DNA of 64,000 bases from Actinomyces capricornis (lineage in GTDB: Bacteria; Actinomycetota; Actinomycetes; Actinomycetales; Actinomycetaceae). Positions 63,509 through 64,000 of the stretch are shown one piece after another. The translations under genes were made by a program, and so were the position numbers. The notes beneath the pieces are model-generated. The model worked only from the letters and a program-made list of their open reading frames with translations. It ran no database searches and was not told the DNA's origin. Numbering within the stretch: the first letter of the stretch is position 1; every line of letters starts with the position of its first letter. The stretch lies in the NCBI RefSeq assembly GCF_019974135.1, contig NZ_AP025017.1, forward strand, positions 1,550,001-1,614,000, given 5' to 3'.

Positions 63509-64000
63509 TCATTCCTCCTGAGCCGTGCGGGCAGCCAGGACCGGGTTGTACAGCAGGCGGTTGGGCGTCGTCGGGCACTCCTCGCCCACGGCCATCGGGG
63601 CGATGAGCCGATCGGCCCGCAGATCCTCCAGGCCGGCCACCACCCGGTCGCGCAGCGACCACGGGTCGATCGTGTTGAGGTAGATCTTCGTGCCCCCCTC
63701 GAAGCCCGCCAGCGTCGAGACCCGCCACTTGAGCGTCACATGCCAGGGCATCGGCTGATCCACATCCAGTGGCTTGTGATGCCACTCCTCATTGCACGGC
63801 ACCTCCGCGCCCGTGGCCGCATGCAGCGCATGGACCAGGTCCGAGACCGCATCCACCTCCTCGCCCCGCATCAGCCACGGCTCAGGCGTCGCGGAGGTGG
63901 AGTAGACCTCCAGGGTCGGGTACCGGTGGCCGAAGCCCGCGAAGGCCACCGCATGCTCGTTACTGGCCACCAGCAGCCCCCGGTAGGCCGCATAATCCAC
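63509..64000 (-). CDS. DUF4921 family protein, C-terminal part (runs off the window)
   Basis: The last ~163 residues of a protein whose start lies beyond position 64000. Seen are VAFAGFGHRYPTLEVYSTSA, AATGAEVPCNEEWHHKPLDV, PMPWHVTLKWRVSTLAGFEG, GTKIYLNTIDPWSLRDRVVA and a short C-terminal tail. This matches the DUF4921 family of actinobacteria, distantly related to galactose-1-phosphate uridylyltransferases (HIT superfamily), full length about 430 residues. The function is not established. It is separated by 105 bases from the WXG100-like operon and has a GC content back at the level of the rest of the chromosome. Confidence 0.7.
   Translation of the reverse strand: MDYAAYRGLLVASNEHAVAFAGFGHRYPTLEVYSTSATPEPWLMRGEEVDAVSDLVHALHAATGAEVPCNEEWHHKPLDVDQPMPWHVTLKWRVSTLAGFEGGTKIYLNTIDPWSLRDRVVAGLEDLRADRLIAPMAVGEECPTTPNRLLYNPVLAARTAQEE

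Overview
The window is very GC-rich DNA packed with genes that start as often with GTG as with ATG and are joined by ATGA, GTGA or TGATG overlaps. The gene content (actinobacterial Ask with an internal start, a coproporphyrin-type haem pathway ending in HemQ, DUF4235, DUF6571, SCO6880-family and DUF4921 proteins) points to a high-GC actinomycete, most like Actinomyces or a relative in Actinomycetaceae. This placement is inferred from gene families; no rRNA or tRNA was seen.

Left part (1-13.6 kb): the 3' side of an ABC-2 type exporter; a 1500-residue HEPN-like/DUF4011/helicase/nuclease fusion; the aspartate-family genes ask and asd, with an internal start for a small Ask subunit; a GNAT acetyltransferase; thioredoxin; and a zinc-dependent macrodomain hydrolase.

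Haem locus (11.1-24.9 kb): hemE-hemG-hemC-hemD-hemB and hemL run leftwards, and hemA-hemH-hemQ run rightwards from a shared divergent control region. Together they encode glutamyl-tRNA to haem except glutamyl-tRNA synthetase, through coproporphyrin. A truncated DUF4143-type ATPase lies between hemB and hemL, and a 96-bp palindromic repeat lies between hemD and hemB. Many of the haem enzymes carry Ala/Pro/Gly-rich insertions.

Transport region (25-38.8 kb): an HXXEE-like gene remnant, a membrane-bound Fe-S oxidoreductase, a DUF4235 protein, then a TPP riboswitch with a terminator hairpin driving a thiamine-type ABC importer (thiB-thiP-thiQ). Next is an 11-codon cysteine-rich leader peptide (MTKRMCCCRCR) with hairpins, upstream of a four-gene peptide-type ABC importer. 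This looks like cysteine-controlled attenuation, which suggests a sulfur-containing substrate.

Unassigned module (39.2-49.4 kb): eight same-strand genes encode an SPFH-SHOCT protein, a zinc-ribbon peptide, a second zinc-ribbon protein, a DUF6620-like protein, two YbjN-like proteins, an Hsp90-family ATPase and a 999-residue repeat protein, closed by a strong terminator. It is the best candidate here for an undescribed cellular system.

Accessory end (49.5-64 kb): a glutathionyl-hydroquinone-reductase-type GST, then a type IV secretion-like cluster (three-domain wall hydrolase, lipoprotein, DUF6668, small pilin-like protein, VirB8-like, VirB6-like, SCO6880-family and VirB4-like ATPase) with no relaxase, coupling ATPase or integrase in view. 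Facing it is a lower-GC operon of a small WXG100-like protein, a DUF6571 protein and two paralogous lipoproteins. The second lipoprotein has a 16-bp tandem duplication that shifts its signal peptide out of frame. The window ends inside a DUF4921-family gene.
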